A stretch of 64,000 bases of DNA from Actinomyces oricola (GCF_004104015.1 NZ_RYFV01000010.1:1-64000), one strand, 5' to 3'; positions 42,971 through 52,073 are shown, counted from the stretch's first letter. The notes: generated by a model not told the origin, from the letters alone. Program-made: numbers and translations.

Positions 42971-44395
42971 ATGAGCGTCTGCGACATCCCCGTGATCTCA
43001 TCGGTCTGCGATGCCGTCGGCGAAGGGGCCGCCACGCTGGTCGCGGCCCCGTTCGACTGGCTCGCCCAAGCGATGGGAGCTGCCGCGGGCTGGTTGTTCG
43101 AGGCGGTCTGGTCGGTGTTCGACACCACCACCCTCGTCGATGTCACACGGCCCGGCTACGTCAGCGTCTACAACCTGCTGTTCGGTGTCGCGGTGTTCGT
43201 GATGCTGATCTTCTTCTGCCTCCAACTCATCACCGGCCTGATCCGCCGCGACCCCACCGCCCTGACCTGCGCCGCCCTCGGCCTCGCCAAGTCCGTGCTC
43301 GGGTCGTTCGTCGTCATCACCTTGACCGCTCTCCTCTTGGAGGTGGTGGATCAGCTGTGTATCGGGATCGTCCAAGCCGCCGGGGAGACCACCGAGTCGA
43401 TGGGCGACAAGATCGCTCTGCTCGCGACCGGCCTGGTCGGGATCAATATCGCTGCCCCCGGTGTCGGGGCGATCATCACGATCTTCATGGCCGGCCTCGC
43501 GATCACCGCCGCCGCCATCGTCTGGCTCTCGCTTCTCGTGCGGAAGGCGCTGCTGCTGGTCGCGATCGTGTTCGCCCCGCTCGCGTTCTCTGGTGCGTCG
43601 TGGGATGCCTCGCGGGGGTGGATTGGGAAGTGGGCGATGTTCGTCGTCGCGCTGATCTGCTCCAAGCTTGTGCTCGTCGTGATGTTCCTGGTCGCTATTA
43701 CCCAGGTCTCGGCACCCATCGACGCTGACCTCGCGTCGATCAGCGACCCCATCGCCGGGATCGTGCTGATGGCGATGGCCGCGTTCGCCCCGTACCTGAC
43801 GTACAAGTTCATCGCGTTCGTCGGGTTCGACATGTACCACGCAATCGGCTCCGAGCAAGACGCCAAGCACGCCCTCAACAGGCCCGTCCCCGTCCCCGGA
43901 CGCGGCGCGGGCGGAGCGGAGCCGAAGACGGTGCTCGACGGTGCAAGCAACACCGGGGGTTCCGGTGGTGGCGCTGGCCGAGAGGGCGGCAGGAGCGCGC
44001 CGCCCGCGCCGAGACCCACGCCCGCATCCTCGGCCGGAAGCAGGGCGGTTGCGTCGGGTGGAGGTGCGGCCGCATCCGGTGGCGGCGCAGCCGCAGGCGG
44101 TAGTGCTGCGGCTGCTGGACCTGCCGCTGCCGTGGTCGTCGGGGCGCAGGTCGCCAAGGGAGCCGCCACTGCCGGACCGAAAGCAGGGACCGCGCTCGGC
44201 GCCCAGGGCGAGCGTGCCGCGGATGCCGCCGCCCAGACCCCGCCGCCACCGCCTACCGCTCAGACCCCAGCTGCGCCTGCACAGGTCGCGCCGCCGTCGT
44301 CGAGCACGGCACCGCCCGCGCCGAGGAGCGAGCCCACACCGCCGCCACGGGCACCGAAACCCGCACCGCCTGCGCCACGAGCGCCGAAGGAGTAG
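42971..44395 (+). CDS. TrbL/VirB6-like polytopic transfer protein
   Basis: The 474-residue protein has an N-terminal amphipathic region (DIPVISSVCDAVGEGAATLVAAPFDWLAQAMG) and five to six membrane segments between about residues 65 and 290, including FGVAVFVMLIFFCLQLITGLI and KALLLVAIVFAPLAFSG. The C-terminal 170 residues are Gly/Ala/Pro-rich and probably disordered. This is the TrbL/VirB6 plan, forming the inner-membrane channel base. The ATG at 42971 is the first start giving the conserved N-terminus; an open frame extends far upstream through the DUF6112 gene. Confidence 0.85.
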   Translation: MSVCDIPVISSVCDAVGEGAATLVAAPFDWLAQAMGAAAGWLFEAVWSVFDTTTLVDVTRPGYVSVYNLLFGVAVFVMLIFFCLQLITGLIRRDPTALTCAALGLAKSVLGSFVVITLTALLLEVVDQLCIGIVQAAGETTESMGDKIALLATGLVGINIAAPGVGAIITIFMAGLAITAAAIVWLSLLVRKALLLVAIVFAPLAFSGASWDASRGWIGKWAMFVVALICSKLVLVVMFLVAITQVSAPIDADLASISDPIAGIVLMAMAAFAPYLTYKFIAFVGFDMYHAIGSEQDAKHALNRPVPVPGRGAGGAEPKTVLDGASNTGGSGGGAGREGGRSAPPAPRPTPASSAGSRAVASGGGAAASGGGAAAGGSAAAAGPAAAVVVGAQVAKGAATAGPKAGTALGAQGERAADAAAQTPPPPPTAQTPAAPAQVAPPSSSTAPPAPRSEPTPPPRAPKPAPPAPRAPKE

Positions 44396-44401
44396 TAGAT
44401 C

Positions 44402-45868
44402 GTGTCCACGAACCAGAACCCTCGCAGCACGGGCGATCTCGTGCCGGTGAAGTTCTCCCGCCTCACCCGCCGCGGCATCCTCCTCGGCCTCTCCCTAACC
44501 CAGCTCATCACCCTCGCCATCGGCGGAGCCACCCTGATCGTCGCGTTTTACGCCGGAGGCGGGATGCTGCTCGCCTACACCGCACCTGTCTGGGTGCTCT
44601 CGGCCGCGCTGACCTGGATACCCATTGCAGGCCGACCCATCGTCGAATGGCTGCCGGTGACGTGCTGGTGGCTATGGCGCACCACCGGCGGGCAACTGCT
44701 CTACCGGCGCAGAATCGTTGTCCCGCGTCCTGTCGGGACCCTCGCGTTGCCCGGCGACATGGCACGACTGCGGGAGTTCGACGACCCCGACACCGGTGCC
44801 GGGATGATCCACGACCCCCACGCCGCCACGTTGACCGTGGTGTGCGAAGTCACCCATCCCGCGTTCGTGCTCCTCGACCCCGGTGAACAGGAACGCCGCG
44901 TCACCTCCTGGGGCCGCGTCCTCGCCACCGTGTGCCGATCCGGCCGCGTCGCCACGCTTCAGGTGTTGGAGCGGACTCTGCCGGACTCCGGTACCGGGCT
45001 TGCCGAGTGGTGGGCCGCCCACGGCACCCCCGACGGGTCATGGGCCGCTGACACCTACGCCGAGCTGATCGAACGCGCCGGACCCGCAGGCGAACGCCAC
45101 GCCACCACGCTGTCTCTCTCCTTGGATATGAAGGCGGCGGCACGGCAGATCAGAACGGCCGGCGGCGGCATCCGAGGTGCGGCGAACGTGCTGCGTCAGG
45201 AGATGAACACGCTCGTCGCCGCGCTCCGCTCCGCCGACCTCGCACCCTCGGGCTGGCTCACCCCAGGACAGATCGCGGTCATGCTGCGCTCGGCCTACGA
45301 CCCCGCCATCGCCGCCACGCTGGAACGCCATGGCCAGCTCGGCCAGTCGCTGGCCACAGCGGGACCGGTTGCGGTCACCGAAACCTGGGGACGGTTGCGC
45401 ACCGACTCCGCCCACCACGCGGTGCTGTGGGTAAGCGAATGGCCCCGGTCGCTGGTGTATCCGGGGTTCTTGTCGCCAGTGCTGCTGTCCACCGGTATCC
45501 AGCGGTCGTTCTCGCTGATCTGCACCCCGATGCGCTCTGACCAAGCCGCCCGGGATATCCGCAAGAAGAAGGTCGAGCACATCTCCGACCAAGCCCAACG
45601 GGCGAGGATCGGCCAGATCGAGGACGCCTCGCAAACAGCCGAGTACCACGACGTTCTCCAACAAGAAGCCGACCTCACCGCCGGCCACGGCATCCTCCGC
45701 TACACCGGCCTGATCGCCGTCTCAGCACCGAACGCCGAGGAACTCGACGCCGGCGTCGCCGCGATCGAGCAAGCCGCGATCCAAGCGTCGTGCGAAACCC
45801 GCCTCCTCGTTGGACAGCAGGCCGCCGCGTTCACGGCTGCTGCGTTGCCGCTATGTCGCAAGGTGTAG
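44402..45868 (+). CDS. SCO6880-type transfer protein
   Basis: The 488-residue protein has two membrane segments near the N-terminus (LGLSLTQLITLAIGGATLIVAFYAG and LLAYTAPVWVLSAALTWIPIAG). A long soluble part follows, corresponding to the N-terminal half of VirB4-type proteins (GLAEWWAAHGTPDGSWAADTYAEL, RRSFSLICTPM-like segments, EDASQTAEYHDVLQQEADLTAGHG). It has no P-loop. The ATPase half is encoded separately at 47166, so the VirB4 function appears split between two genes, as in other actinobacterial ICEs. The GTG at 44402 is 6 bp after the trbL-like stop. Confidence 0.8.
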   Translation: MSTNQNPRSTGDLVPVKFSRLTRRGILLGLSLTQLITLAIGGATLIVAFYAGGGMLLAYTAPVWVLSAALTWIPIAGRPIVEWLPVTCWWLWRTTGGQLLYRRRIVVPRPVGTLALPGDMARLREFDDPDTGAGMIHDPHAATLTVVCEVTHPAFVLLDPGEQERRVTSWGRVLATVCRSGRVATLQVLERTLPDSGTGLAEWWAAHGTPDGSWAADTYAELIERAGPAGERHATTLSLSLDMKAAARQIRTAGGGIRGAANVLRQEMNTLVAALRSADLAPSGWLTPGQIAVMLRSAYDPAIAATLERHGQLGQSLATAGPVAVTETWGRLRTDSAHHAVLWVSEWPRSLVYPGFLSPVLLSTGIQRSFSLICTPMRSDQAARDIRKKKVEHISDQAQRARIGQIEDASQTAEYHDVLQQEADLTAGHGILRYTGLIAVSAPNAEELDAGVAAIEQAAIQASCETRLLVGQQAAAFTAAALPLCRKV

Positions 45869-45915
45869 ATCCGCCCCGGAACCAGTGCTCGCAGGAAGGC
45901 GAGTACTCGCAGCTG

Positions 45916-46182
45916 TCAGTCGCCGTAGGTCTTCCGCCAGTAGTCCGCCAAGTTCCGCTCAATCTTGGACTTGATGGCATACAACTCGGTTCGCATGACC
46001 TTCTCATCCGCCGAGAGGTTCTTGCCCGCGTCGACCTTCGCTTCGATTCGGTCGAGCACATCACTGAGAGCCTCCAAACTGATGCTCGCGGCTGCGTCGT
46101 ATCCTTCAAGAACAGTGCTTAGGTGCCGGTTCCGCCGTCCGGTCTCAATCGCGTCGATCATCGACTCGCCCCAGCTCGTCAT
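45916..46182 (-). CDS. Small unknown protein on the opposite strand of the transfer operon
   Basis: The 88-residue product is soluble and helical, with RNRHLSTVLEGYDAAASISLEALSDVLDRIEAK and NLSADEKVMRTELYAIKSKIERNLADYWRKTYGD. I do not recognise it. The ATG at 46182 has GGGAGG upstream, and the frame uses rarer codons than its neighbours. It lies against the direction of the transfer genes in the only large gap of that operon. It may be an independently expressed cargo or control gene. Confidence 0.55.
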   Translation of the reverse strand: MTSWGESMIDAIETGRRNRHLSTVLEGYDAAASISLEALSDVLDRIEAKVDAGKNLSADEKVMRTELYAIKSKIERNLADYWRKTYGD

Positions 46183-46347
46183 CTGGCACCTCCCTGTAGT
46201 CCTTCGCACCATCATCTCATTGCGCTTGTTGGGTGCAGTTTTCTGTAGTCGTGCTGCGAGGCGGCGTCAACCCGCTTTTGCAAGGCCACGAACCGGCGCG
46301 GGCCGGAGTGCGCACCTCCTTGGCACGAGATGCTCAGGAGGTCACTC

Positions 46348-46446
46348 ATGCCCACGTTCTTTGACTCGACTGCCGACGCTGCGGAGGCGTCCGAGGCGCT
46401 GCGGGGTCTCGCTCATGCGAGCCGCACGTTCGACCAGCCTGCTTAG
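46348..46446 (+). pseudogene. N-terminal part of a split transfer-operon gene
   Basis: AGGAGG lies five bases before the ATG at 46348, the best ribosome binding site in this stretch. The product is only 32 residues (DSTADAAEASEALRGLAHAS in the middle) and ends at TAG 46444-46446. The next codon is an in-frame ATG that opens the 240-residue ORF. The two parts read as one conserved N-terminus in relatives I recall, so the TAG looks like a nonsense change, with possible restart at TAGATG. Confidence 0.6.
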
Positions 46447-47169
46447 ATGTATGGGGTGATCGGTGACCTGTCTTCGGGGATGCGGTCGCTGCGCCAGGTG
46501 TTGGAACAGCTCGCCGACGTGCACGAGCGGAAGGCCGCGCACGCGTTCAACGACGACGGCGACCACGCAGCCGGAGTCCGGGACGCTCTCACCACGGCCG
46601 AGGAGCTGCGCCGGTCGGCGCGTGTGGTGGATCAGGCCTACGACCGACTCGCGGAAGGTTTCGTTGCGGCGGGGCGGATCGCCTGGCACCCCGAACCCGC
46701 CGTCGAAGAGACCGTGCCGTCGCGGTGGATCAACGTGGTGTTCCTTCAAGGCGACGAGGCCGACCGTCCGTTGCGCATCCTCGGCGAGCTGGGGCATGTC
46801 GATGCGGTGGACTACCTCGCGCAGTGGGACTACGGCGAGGAGACAACGCAGGCGTTGGAGAACGGGTACGTCTACGACGAGCCCGGCGAGGGCACCAACG
46901 ATCGGGTAATGATGTCCGGCGACTACGCCCTGGTCGTCAACCCGCACGTCGGGTACGTGTCCCTGTTGCGCCGTCACCCCGAACCCGACGCGAGCGTCGA
47001 AGCGATCGATGAGCCGTCGCCGACACGGGACGGGTCGGAGCTGCTGGTCTCGTACTCCTCGCCGGGTGCTCCGAAGCGACGTGACGTGCCGTCGCCGAAG
47101 CAGGGGCGGTCGTGGTTCGAGCCCGCCAAGATCACCGCGGTCCGGGAGTCGCGAGGGCTGGGATTGTGA
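46447..47169 (+). CDS. Unknown transfer-operon protein, main part of the split gene
   Basis: The 240-residue product has a helical first half (VIGDLSSGMRSLRQVLEQLADVHERK, DALTTAEELRRSARVVDQAYDRLAEGF). The second half, from about residue 95, is different: RWINVVFLQGDEADRPLRILGEL, YDYGEETTQ-like residues and VYDEPGEGTNDRVMMSGDYALVVNPHVGYVSLL. In other ICEs these two halves seem to occur in proteins of this operon with no known function. There is no ribosome binding site of its own; the ATG directly follows the stop of the 32-residue ORF. Its stop overlaps the VirB4-like start in GTGA. Confidence 0.65.
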   Translation: MYGVIGDLSSGMRSLRQVLEQLADVHERKAAHAFNDDGDHAAGVRDALTTAEELRRSARVVDQAYDRLAEGFVAAGRIAWHPEPAVEETVPSRWINVVFLQGDEADRPLRILGELGHVDAVDYLAQWDYGEETTQALENGYVYDEPGEGTNDRVMMSGDYALVVNPHVGYVSLLRRHPEPDASVEAIDEPSPTRDGSELLVSYSSPGAPKRRDVPSPKQGRSWFEPAKITAVRESRGLGL

Positions 47170-48650
47170 ACCAGGATCGCGAGCGGTTGCACACGGCCGT
47201 GCTGGTCGCGCCGTCGAAGGAACGCCGCAAGCTTCGCAAACAGCGCCGCCGCGCCGAAGCACGCCTCCACGCCGAGCAACGCAAGACCGAACTCGCCACC
47301 GCGAAAGCACGGGCCGAGGCGGAGCGGGCGGAGCGACGCGCCACGATCTACTTGCCAAAGAGCGGCGAGGCGCGTGCGGCGCAGCTCAGGACGCCGGGTC
47401 GGTTCCGGCTCCCGCGTCACCAGGACACCTCCGCGACCTTGGCGGGGGCGTATCCGTTCGTCGCCGAAGGCGGCCTCGGCGCGGATGGGGTGTTCGTCGG
47501 GCAAGACCTCTACTCCGGGGGCTCGTTCGTCTACGACCCGTGGGTGCTGTACGCGCGCGGCATCATCACCGCCCCGAACGTGGTGCTGGCCGGGATCGTC
47601 GGCTCCGGCAAGTCCGCTCTTGCGAAGTCCCTCTACACAAGGTCGTTGCCGTTCGGGCGGCGCGTGTATGTACCCGGTGATCCGAAGGGTGAGCACACCG
47701 CTGTCGCCAACGCTGTCGGTGGCCGGGCCATCGTCCTGGGCCATGGACTCAACACCCGACTGAACCCTCTCGACGAGGGTCATCGCCCGTCCGGGTTGTC
47801 GGATGAGCAGTGGGCCTCCACCGTCGCCGCACGACGCCGCGACCTGATCGGCGCGCTCGCTGAGACGGTGCTGGCGCGGGGGTTGTCGCCGTTGGAGCAC
47901 ACCGCGATCGACTTGGCGTTGACGCAGACGGTGCGGGAGAACGAGGTGCCGATCCTGCCGATGGTCGTTGACCGCATCCTCAACCCCAGCACCGACACCG
48001 ACGGACGCCTCGCAGAAGACGGCCGGCTCGTCGGCCACGCACTGCGGCGTCTCGTCGCAGGCGACCTCGCGGGACTGTTCGATGGCCCCTCGACGGTGAC
48101 GTTCGACCCCAGCCTGCCGATGATCTCCCTCGACCTGTCACGGGTGACGGAGAACTCGACGCTCATCAGCGTGTTGATGACGTGCTCGTCGGCGTGGATG
48201 GAATCGGCCCTGCTGGACCCGAATGGTGGGCAGCGGTGGGTGATCTACGACGAGGCCTGGCGGCTCATGTCCCACCCCGCGCTGCTGCGACGGATGGACG
48301 CGCACTGGCGACTGGCCCGGCATTACGGGATCGCGAACATGCTGATCTTTCACAAGCTCACCGACCTCGACAACGTCGGCGACCAAGGCTCCGCCATGCG
48401 CTCACTCGCCAACTCGTTGCTGGCGAATGCGGAGACGCGGATCGTGTACCGGCAGGAATCCGACCAGCTCGGACCCACCGCCCAAGCACTCGGCCTGACC
48501 GGCACCGAGCAGCAACTCTTGCCGAACCTCGGCGTCGGCCAAGGCTTGTGGCGGATAAAGGCCAGGAGCTTCGTGACCCAGCACCAGCTCCACCCCGCCG
48601 AGCTCGCGCTGTTCGATACCAGCTCTCGCGCGGCTGGGGGTCACCGATGA
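47166..48650 (+). CDS. VirB4-like ATPase of the transfer system
   Basis: The 494-residue protein powers assembly of the channel. After a charged coiled-coil-like N-terminus (KERRKLRKQRRRAEARLHAEQRK) it has Walker A GIVGSGKSALAKSL (about 143-156), KGEHTAVANAVGG, Walker B QRWVIYDEAWRLM and the C-terminal motif LLANAETRIVYRQ. It lacks the N-terminal VirB4 half, which is supplied by the SCO6880-type gene two genes upstream. The GTG at 47166 overlaps the previous stop and is preferred to an upstream in-frame start inside that gene. Confidence 0.88.
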   Translation: MNQDRERLHTAVLVAPSKERRKLRKQRRRAEARLHAEQRKTELATAKARAEAERAERRATIYLPKSGEARAAQLRTPGRFRLPRHQDTSATLAGAYPFVAEGGLGADGVFVGQDLYSGGSFVYDPWVLYARGIITAPNVVLAGIVGSGKSALAKSLYTRSLPFGRRVYVPGDPKGEHTAVANAVGGRAIVLGHGLNTRLNPLDEGHRPSGLSDEQWASTVAARRRDLIGALAETVLARGLSPLEHTAIDLALTQTVRENEVPILPMVVDRILNPSTDTDGRLAEDGRLVGHALRRLVAGDLAGLFDGPSTVTFDPSLPMISLDLSRVTENSTLISVLMTCSSAWMESALLDPNGGQRWVIYDEAWRLMSHPALLRRMDAHWRLARHYGIANMLIFHKLTDLDNVGDQGSAMRSLANSLLANAETRIVYRQESDQLGPTAQALGLTGTEQQLLPNLGVGQGLWRIKARSFVTQHQLHPAELALFDTSSRAAGGHR

Positions 48651-49201
48651 ACCTCTCACGCCCACACCACTCCGGCGACCGGGAACCTGAGGTGCCTGTC
48701 GATCTGCCGCATGTGGTCGTCACCGTCGCCGCGGACGGCACTCTCACCGCAGCCGTCGACGGCTACGCCCACCCGCAACCTGCTTCAGGGGTGTGGACTC
48801 GGGCGACGTTCGGACCGCTGATGGACGAGATCACGAAGGACCGCACCGTCTCGGTCAGGGTCGAGGTCCGCGAGTGCGACGGCGGCGTGTTCACCGACAT
48901 CATCCACGCCCGCAAACCAACCCCGCCCGCACGAGCGGCCGAGCAGGCACCGGTGCCGGGCACGCGGCGCGGTCGCCGAGCCGCCGCACCGCGAGCAGCG
49001 CGGCTCATGGAGGTTGAGGGCGAGGGTTTCGTGCCGGGTGAGGATGTCGCCGTCGCGGTCATCGTGAGCCACACCGACGCCGCCGGAACCGGCACCGCTC
49101 GGGCGCTGGTCGATCTCGACGACCTCACGCCCGACGCGACGGGCGAGGTAATCCTGTTCGGGCGCATCTCGGGCATGACCGCGATTCGGCGGCTGCAATG
49201 A
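48647..49201 (+). CDS. Unknown protein between the VirB4-like and coupling-protein genes
   Basis: The 184-residue protein is soluble. The N-terminal part is beta-rich (VVVTVAADGTLTAAVDGYAH, RTVSVRVEVRECDGGVFTDIIHA). A basic linker follows (GTRRGRRAAAPRAARL), then a second beta-rich part (FVPGEDVAVAVIVSHTDAAG, LVDLDDLTPDATGEVILFG). I do not recognise a family. It is joined to both neighbours by ATGA overlaps, so it is certainly expressed with the VirB4-like ATPase and coupling protein and may be an adaptor. Confidence 0.68.
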   Translation: MNLSRPHHSGDREPEVPVDLPHVVVTVAADGTLTAAVDGYAHPQPASGVWTRATFGPLMDEITKDRTVSVRVEVRECDGGVFTDIIHARKPTPPARAAEQAPVPGTRRGRRAAAPRAARLMEVEGEGFVPGEDVAVAVIVSHTDAAGTGTARALVDLDDLTPDATGEVILFGRISGMTAIRRLQ

Positions 49202-50973
49202 ACCCGAGACAGGGCGGGAGCATGGGTGACGAACTCACCAACGCCGCCCTCATCGCGCTGATCGGAGCCTTCGGCCTCGCGCTCATCCTGCGCGGTGCCG
49301 GATCGGTCGCCGCGTTCCTCTCCGGCACACCCCAACCAATCGCGGGACCGGCGTCGGGGCTTGGCGTGTTGTTCAACCCCGCTGACCCCGCTGGGGCGCT
49401 CGGCGCGGAAGGTCTCAGCCCGGTCGTCTACTGGATCGTCACGACCCTGTTGCTCGCTGCGCTCGTCGTCGGGGCTGCGTGGGTGTGGATGCTGCTGCGC
49501 CGCCACAGCCGGAAGATCGGGACCGACCCGCACCGCCTCGCCGGGATCGCTACCACGCACGAGGTCAAGACCACGGCATCCGCGAAGGCACTCCTGCGCC
49601 GCGCTGGAACGCTCCGCCCGACCTTGACCACGCCGACCCCGGCAGATGTCGGCTACCTGCTCGGTTCGAGCCGTGGCACGGGGGTGTGGGCGTCGGTGGA
49701 GGACTCGATCCTGCTGATCGGCCCGCCCCGCTCGGGCAAGACCTTGCATGTCGTCGTCAACGCGATCCTCGACGCACCCGGCGCGGTCGTCACCACCTCA
49801 ACCAGACCGGAGAACCTCACCGCCACGCTACGCGCTCGTCGTCGCACGGGTGGGCCGGTCGCGGTGTTCGACCCGCAACACCTGGCTGAGGGCATCCCCG
49901 CCGGGCTGCGCTGGTCGCCCGTGCGCGGGTGCGAGGACCCGCTCACCGCGATGATCCGCGCCAACGGACTCGCCGCCGCCACCGGCCTCTCCTCGGGAGG
50001 TGTCGAGTCCGGCGGGTTCTGGGAAGGCAAAACCCGCACCGCGCTCCAAGCACTGCTCCACGCCGCCGCCCTCGACGGCAGACCACCCGCTGAGCTGTTC
50101 CGGTGGACCCTCGACCCCAGCGCCGCCGCCGAAGCCGTCGCCATCCTGAACTCCAGCCCGAGCGCCGCGATGGGGTGGGGCGACTCCCTCGGCGCGATGA
50201 TCGACGCCGACCCCAAGACCCGCGACAGCATCTGGCAAGGCGTCTCCCTCGCCCTCGCAGCCCTCGCCGACCCCCGCGTACTCGATGCCGTCACACCCGG
50301 CCCGCATGAACAGTTCGACCCCGAAACCTTCCTCACCCAACGAGGCACCCTCTACCTGCTCGCCACCGGAGCCGGGGCCGGCGCATCCGCAGCGCTTGTC
50401 GCGGCGTTCATGGAAGACCTCATCGAAACCGCCCGCCGCCTCGCCGCCTGCTCACCCGGAGCCCGACTCGACCCGCCGTTACTGCTGGCGCTCGACGAGA
50501 TCGGCAACCTCGCACCCCTACCGTCGTTGCCGATGCTGATGGCCGAAGGCGGCGGCACCGGGATCACGACCATGCCCGTCTTGCAGTCCCTCGCCCAAGC
50601 CCGAGACCGGTGGAGCGAGAACCAGGCCAGCGCGATCTGGGACGCCAGCATCGTCAAGATCATCCTCGGCGGCGCATCCAGCAGCCGCGACCTCCAAGAC
50701 CTCTCCACCCTGATCGGCGAACGCGACGAATACACAGACTCGGTGACCCTCGGCGACCGCGGCACCCGCTCGAACCAGCGCTCTGTGCGGCGGGTTCCAA
50801 TCCTGCCGCCCGACCGCATCCGCACCCTGCCCTTCGGCACCGGGATCACACTGCTGCGCTCCGCACCACCCATCGTCACCGACCTACGAGCCTGGCCCAG
50901 CCGCCCCGACGCTGCCCAGCTCCGCAGCGACCGCACCGAACTCGAAGCCCTCCTGCGCCGCCCCGCACCCTGA
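49198..50973 (+). CDS. Type IV coupling protein (TraG/VirD4-like)
   Basis: The coupling protein brings the relaxase-DNA complex to the channel. The 591-residue protein has two N-terminal membrane segments (about 15-40 and 78-100). It then has Walker A GPPRSGKT (175-182) and Walker B LLLALDEIGNLAPLPSLP (D at about 431), with GGGTGITTMPVLQSLAQARDRW and the late block GGASSSRDLQDLSTLIG. These are all typical of TraG/VirD4 ATPases. The ATG at 49198 overlaps the previous stop. A second in-frame ATG at residue 9 is possible. Confidence 0.9.
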   Translation: MNPRQGGSMGDELTNAALIALIGAFGLALILRGAGSVAAFLSGTPQPIAGPASGLGVLFNPADPAGALGAEGLSPVVYWIVTTLLLAALVVGAAWVWMLLRRHSRKIGTDPHRLAGIATTHEVKTTASAKALLRRAGTLRPTLTTPTPADVGYLLGSSRGTGVWASVEDSILLIGPPRSGKTLHVVVNAILDAPGAVVTTSTRPENLTATLRARRRTGGPVAVFDPQHLAEGIPAGLRWSPVRGCEDPLTAMIRANGLAAATGLSSGGVESGGFWEGKTRTALQALLHAAALDGRPPAELFRWTLDPSAAAEAVAILNSSPSAAMGWGDSLGAMIDADPKTRDSIWQGVSLALAALADPRVLDAVTPGPHEQFDPETFLTQRGTLYLLATGAGAGASAALVAAFMEDLIETARRLAACSPGARLDPPLLLALDEIGNLAPLPSLPMLMAEGGGTGITTMPVLQSLAQARDRWSENQASAIWDASIVKIILGGASSSRDLQDLSTLIGERDEYTDSVTLGDRGTRSNQRSVRRVPILPPDRIRTLPFGTGITLLRSAPPIVTDLRAWPSRPDAAQLRSDRTELEALLRRPAP

Positions 50974-51013
50974 CGCCACGGTCTGGGCGCCGGAAGCGCA
51001 CCTGCCTGATACA

Positions 51014-51035
51014 GCGGCCACAACGAGCTGGCCGC
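51014..51035 (+). promoter_or_regulatory. Hairpin in the leader of the ssb gene
   Basis: GCGGCCA (51014-51020) and TGGCCGC (51029-51035) pair perfectly around an 8-nt loop. They lie between the coupling-protein stop and the ssb ribosome binding site AGGAGG. With no T-tract it could be a processing or attenuation site that sets ssb expression apart from the operon. Confidence 0.45.
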
Positions 51036-51057
51036 CTGAGATCAGGAGGAAAGGCTC

Positions 51058-51495
51058 ATGGCCATTCGCACTCATCAGTCCATTTCAGGCTTCGTCGCCT
51101 CGGAGCCGCAGCTGAGCTACACCGAACGCGGGGATGCGCGGCTCTACATGAAGGTCGGCATCGAGCACTACCGCAAGGAGCCCGACAACACCTTTACGCA
51201 GTTGGAGACCACCTTCCACGACCTCATCGCATATCGCGGGGCCGCCGAGCAGGGGGCCGAGCGGATCGCCAAGGGCGACAACATCATCGCCGACGGCCGT
51301 GTGAGGGAGTACTCCTACGAGCGCAACGGACAGCGCTACGAAGGTGAAGAGTTCATCGCAACTCGCATCGGCCACGACCTGGCGCGCACGCGCTACGAGG
51401 TAGATCGAACCGAGCGCAGCTCTGGCCGAGATGGCGCAGCATTCGCCGCGCCACAGCGTCCCGCACCGTCGAACGCCGCGACCATCGGAATGTGA
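51058..51495 (+). CDS. ssb: Single-stranded DNA-binding protein of the ICE
   Basis: The 145-residue protein has an SSB OB-fold: ISGFVASEPQLSYTERGDARLYMKVGIE, FHDLIAYRGAAEQGAERIAKGDNIIADGRVREYSYERNGQRYEGEEFIATRIG. The C-terminus is short and lacks the acidic DDDIPF-type tip that recruits chromosomal partners. It would coat the transferred strand in the recipient. AGGAGGAAAGG precedes the ATG. The stop overlaps the next GTG in GTGA. Confidence 0.87.
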   Translation: MAIRTHQSISGFVASEPQLSYTERGDARLYMKVGIEHYRKEPDNTFTQLETTFHDLIAYRGAAEQGAERIAKGDNIIADGRVREYSYERNGQRYEGEEFIATRIGHDLARTRYEVDRTERSSGRDGAAFAAPQRPAPSNAATIGM

Positions 51496-52070
51496 GCGGC
51501 GAAGCCATGACTGACTCGTTCGGCCCCGAACACGATGACCTGCCGCCTGAGGCAGAACCGCGGTCGCCTCGGTTCGATACTCCTGAGCCGCCGCACCCGG
51601 TCAACTGGAATCTGCTCACGGCCAATGATCTCGAAGCGGAGCTGCTCGAACTCAACCGCTGGGTGGATTGGCTTCGCCACACCTACGGCCTTCCGGCCAG
51701 TGTCGTGCCGCCGTACTGGCATCGGCACCCCGAACTCCTCTGGGAGCTGTCCGCCCTGCACCTGCACTGGTTGTCCGCCTACGACCCCGAGCAGGACGGC
51801 TCAGCACCCCTCGGGTGGCACCGCGACTTCGCAGACGCACGCGCCCGACTTCGAGACTGGGTCGCGGCGTGCGGCACACGCCTCGACAGGGACCGCCCAA
51901 CCCGCCAGACGAGCTGGCCCGGCGAAGACCCTGCTGCGCCCGTCGAGGACTCACCCATCACGGATCGCGACGAAGACTTCGTACGGTTCGTTCTCGATCA
52001 GGTCGTAGCGCGCCAGGAGGCCGAAGACGCCTTCTTCGCGGCCTTCGACCCGGACACCGGCGAGGTGTAA
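51492..52070 (+). CDS. DUF4913-like protein
   Basis: The 192-residue protein has the DUF4913 core: LNRWVDWLRHTYGL, VVPPYWHRHPELLWELSALHLHWLSAYD, GWHRDFADARARLRDWVAACG. Acidic ends flank it. The family is common at the ends of actinobacterial transfer operons and has no assigned function. It starts at the GTG at 51492 overlapping the ssb stop, or at an ATG 15 bp further. Confidence 0.72.
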   Translation: MSGEAMTDSFGPEHDDLPPEAEPRSPRFDTPEPPHPVNWNLLTANDLEAELLELNRWVDWLRHTYGLPASVVPPYWHRHPELLWELSALHLHWLSAYDPEQDGSAPLGWHRDFADARARLRDWVAACGTRLDRDRPTRQTSWPGEDPAAPVEDSPITDRDEDFVRFVLDQVVARQEAEDAFFAAFDPDTGEV

Positions 52071-52073
52071 GTC

